The notes below the pieces were generated by a model. It saw only the letters and a program-made list of their open reading frames with translations, did no database searches and was not told the DNA's origin. A DNA stretch of 64,000 nucleotides. Source: Aaosphaeria pasadenensis. Lineage: Eukaryota; Ascomycota; Dothideomycetes; Pleosporales. A program made the position numbers and the translations under genes. The stretch lies in contig JAKLMB010000003.1 of NCBI GenBank assembly GCA_022813625.1, positions 1-64,000 on the forward strand, given 5' to 3'. Below, one piece after another: positions 61,097 through 64,000 of the stretch (within the stretch, counting starts at the first letter, position 1; each line of letters begins with the position of its first letter).

Positions 61097-62650
61097 ATGG
61101 ATACCACATTCATCACCATCCACGGTAAATCCTTCTACGCCCCGCCTTGCTACCATCGTGCTCACAACTACAGACCTGTCCCCGGATGCTCGCATCCTCT
61201 ACTCCTCCGACTCAATCGTTGATATTCTCGGGCACACTCCCGATGAGGTCGTCAACCAGTCAGTCTGGGAATGGTTCCATCCAGATGAGGTCCCTTTTGC
61301 AAAGGCAAAACACGACCGTGGTGTTCGTCTCGACAAGGCTGCTGTTCTTGCGTATGCCCGCATTAGGAACCGCCAGGGTGACTATGTAGGCTGCGAGTGC
61401 TGTTTTTCCGTTGTCTACGATGTCATGGTTTGCTGCACTAGTATCTACCGCCACGGCATGGAGAGCCAAAGTACGTTGACCATGGAGCTTCTCTTCACTC
61501 CCGTAACATGCTGACCATCTGATCAGAGCGAGCCGTAGAGGCCCCCCTGGTACGACGCATGTTCGCGTCTTCTCCCAAAGATCCCCGTTATCATATGTTG
61601 TCGCATCTGTCCAGCAAGTTCGCTCTGGGTGATGAGGAGCAGACGCACGAACCGCGCGCTGCTTTGTTCTTAAATCGTTTTACTCGGTCGTTAACCGTCA
61701 TGTATGCCACCAGCGGCATAGAGCAGATCCTAGGCATTTCTAGCGAGGCCATGAAGGGCCGCAGCTTCTACTATTGCATCCAAGAGAACTGCCTTGCCGA
61801 CGCAGTGCGATGCCTGGAATCTGCAAAGGGTAATGATAGTATCGCCTACCTGCGCTTCTGGTTCCGTGATCCTCGCCAGCACGATCCGCCTGCCGACGAT
61901 GCCACGTCTGGCGAGAGCGAGGATGAGACCATGACAGACGTCACCACATCCGACGATGAATCAGAGGCTGGGGTCGGACGTCAATCCACTTCTGGCGCAG
62001 AATCCTCCAGCAACGGCCTTTCCAACCCATCAAGTGGCTCGAATGGTAACAGTTCGGGCCGCCGTGCGGGATCGGGACAGACCAGCTCGTTGCACCAATC
62101 CGACAGTAGATCATTGGCATCATCCACAAGCGGTGCCTCGCCAAACTCGGAAGCCCTCGACGAGCCTATTGAGCTGGAAGCAGTGGTCTCGTGTACCTCG
62201 GATGGGTTGGTCGTGTGTCTCCGCCGCGCTCGCCCAAGCATACCAACGGCAGCAATGCCAAATGCTCAACCATCGTACCCCAACGGAGTCTATGCTGCTC
62301 CTTGGGCTCACGAGCCCATATTCGAGCCAGCGCTCCCTCACCATCTACCATATCCACTTGGCGCTCAGCATCCGGCGATGGCGCAAGCAGGTCCTTCGCC
62401 TGCCTTCCAGAGCGGATTCATGCAGGCTATTCGTGATGTGGCCGTCTTCGCTTGGGCTCTTACCGGCATCAATGGCAACCTTGCTGGATACGCCAAAGGC
62501 AGCCCGTTGGGCGAAAGCCAACCCCCTGACGGATTCCCTATCTGGGACCCGGAGCAGGCCCATAAGCTCTCTGGACCACCTTCTGGATATGTCTCTGGAT
62601 CCGGCAGTTCGTCCAGCAATGATCCATTTGGCGATCCTGGTCTGAACTGA
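61097..62650 (+). CDS. PAS-domain protein (two PAS-like folds, Ser-rich linker)
   Basis: Probable sensor or transcription-associated protein; the ligand is unknown. Exons 61097-61124 (28 nt), 61174-61470 and 61527-62650 give 482 aa. The first PAS lies at about 4-110 (ARILYSSDSIVDILGHTPDE, VWEWFHPDEVPFAKAK, ending FSVVYDVMVCCTSIYR). A second PAS-like part lies at about 150-225 (FLNRFTRSLTVMYATSGIEQ, GRSFYYCIQENCLADAVRC, YLRFWFRD) and is split by a Ser/Asp/Gly-rich insert (about 225-330), then resumes with IELEAVVSCTSDGLVVCLRRARP. The C-terminus is Pro/Gly/Ser-rich. It lacks a GATA zinc finger, so it is not a complete White Collar-1, and no LOV cysteine motif (GRNCRFLQ) is present. The name PAS is secure, the role is not. 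Confidence 0.85.
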
Positions 62651-63578
62651 AAAAGTCGATTCACTTGACGAATCAACAAGTCTGTGGAAGAAAAAAGAAT
62701 ATTAGGTATCATCCACAGTGTTATGGGCTACCAGTCCAGATGAGCAAATGCTCCACTTCGTTCTCTCAAATTCTCGAACATCTGTTCAATCTCTGGGCAT
62801 TTCGCATGCCATTTCTATCTCTGTAGGGCTGATGATTCCACAGATGCAAAAATCTAGCGTTAAACATCGTAGGACAATACAATATTAGGTTTTCACGATC
62901 ACAATGTCAATAAAGCATGTTGACTAAGAAATTGCTGTCAGTGTATTGATTTTCTGATGAACTTCCTGCAGCAGCAATCATTGGCCCGGCCACAAGACCC
63001 GCGCTCCCGTCCATCAATCGAAGATGCCAGTCAACGATCAATAATTCGTCAGGCCGTTCGCGTAGACTTTACTCCCCTGTCCGGCCCGAATGTACAATTC
63101 CTTGGCAGAGAAATGATGCCAGCAGTGACAGAGCACATGTTCCAATTTGGATCAACTCACTTCCATACACCAACTCTTTGGCCACATTCGGACAGTTTTG
63201 TACCTTTGCCTCTACGCCACCGTATTGGCGGACTGTGATTCAGAGAAGAGCCCCTTTGTTGTACCTTTGAACATCCTACTTATCGATACTCGAATTGCGC
63301 CCTATTCTTTGTCACTCCATTGGCTCCTCGGTCCTACTAATAATAAAGAAAAGCTACAGTCTTGAGTCTCAAATACCCAATTCCTAGCACCGCTGTCAGC
63401 CACTAAGAATAAAGGATGGACTGCTCTCTGATGTGGGGAGCGTTGACACCTTTGTCACCAAATGATATTTCTGGAACTATGCAAAGCATATACCTTTTGA
63501 CCTTCTGCCTCCCTCATTTTTGCCCCCGATAACTACAGAACATAGGCACGACCGACCTCACTTGCTCTATGCAATGAA
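62651..63578. other. Intergenic between the PAS gene and cupredoxin gene
   Basis: 928 bp with no supported gene; short frames around 62957-63365 have no motifs. Confidence 0.5.
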
Positions 63579-64000
63579 ATGGTCACAACGAAAATGTGGA
63601 CAACTCGCACCCGAGCCTTGAACATCCACTTCCCATCCGTCATCCCAGTGCTCCTCCTATGGCTGACAACTCTCCCGTATTCAGATGCCCAAAATGTGCC
63701 GCCATCTTCACCGGCATCGACGCCCTTCCCACCTGCTGTCTCAGTGTTCCCATCCCGGAGCGTGGGACAAGTCTTTGTGACAACGACTCCGGCTGCCAGT
63801 AGCCATGTCCCGCCCGCGGCAAACTCCAGTCGTCCCGCAAAGACGCATACCGTCAAGGTCGGCTTCGACCACAAATTCATTCCGGATTCTACCAAAGCCG
63901 ATGTTGGAGATGTAAGTAAGCTACAGCCATTCGTTCCAGCGAGTCCTGCATATGTAGGCCAGGCAATGCTGATAGTCTCCGTATAGATCATCGAATTCTC
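63579..64000 (+). CDS. Secreted serine-rich cupredoxin-type protein (5' part, cut by window edge)
   Basis: Only the first part is inside the window. Exon 1 is 63579-63911, intron 63912-63986 (GTAAGT..TAG), exon 2 begins at 63987. Residues 1-38 look like a signal peptide (PSVIPVLLLWLTTLPYSDA); an in-frame ATG at 63594 could be the start. A Pro/Ser/Val-rich spacer follows, then the start of the cupredoxin fold, HTVKVGFDHKFIPD..TKADVGD|IIEF, the usual opening of fungal extracellular serine-rich cupredoxins (HTVKVG..F.P....A..GD.V.F.F). Copper ligands and a possible GPI signal would be beyond the edge. These proteins are wall or secreted proteins of unknown role. Confidence 0.8.

Overview
The window is nuclear DNA of a filamentous ascomycete (Pezizomycotina). 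The evidence is many short introns (I reconstructed 41; most are 49-90 nt with GT..AG ends), long intergenic leaders with pyrimidine tracts, and fungal gene content: Sch9-type kinase, L-galactonate dehydratase, UapA-type purine permease, fungal 37S subunit bS21m, Eps1-type membrane disulfide isomerase and a serine-rich cupredoxin. A Polycomb EED homologue argues against yeasts and Aspergillus-like lineages that lack PRC2. I cannot name the species. I rebuilt about 20 genes exon by exon. For each multi-exon gene that lies wholly inside the window, the exon lengths sum to a multiple of three and the joined product matches a family or reads cleanly.

Layout. 1-8.5 kb has no convincing gene; 5.74-8.5 kb is AT-rich and looks like decayed DNA. 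8.5-30.6 kb is a dense housekeeping block: complex I 29.9 kDa subunit, Eps1-like PDI, L-galactonate dehydratase, RBM25-like splicing factor, mitoribosomal bS21m, an unnamed type I membrane protein, glucose-6-phosphate isomerase, Sch9 kinase, Ada2, and an unknown protein. 30.6-38.5 kb is mostly intergenic with one unknown gene. 38.5-46.8 kb holds Aurora kinase, Tip41, acyl-CoA-binding protein, Tdp1 and delta-9 desaturase. 46.8-52.6 kb is another gene-poor stretch. 52.6-57.1 kb holds the purine permease and the nine-exon EED gene. After 4 kb of intergenic DNA come a PAS-domain protein and, cut by the window edge, a secreted cupredoxin.

How the genes relate. There is no obvious biosynthetic cluster. 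Themes that recur are nutrient signalling (Sch9, Tip41), carbon metabolism (PGI, L-galactonate dehydratase with CreA-like sites by its TATA box), acyl-CoA metabolism (ACBP and OLE1 about 3 kb apart), and chromatin or genome maintenance (Ada2, EED, Aurora, Tdp1). Three divergent pairs share short promoters: complex I/PDI, RBM25/bS21m and Aurora/Tip41.

The most unusual signals are the EED gene (13-nt and 21-nt microexons, an AT-hook-like basic insertion inside the propeller, changed aromatic-cage positions), three introns with GTTCGT donors, an over-represented intergenic 9-mer TACTCCGTA, and the AT-rich relic island.
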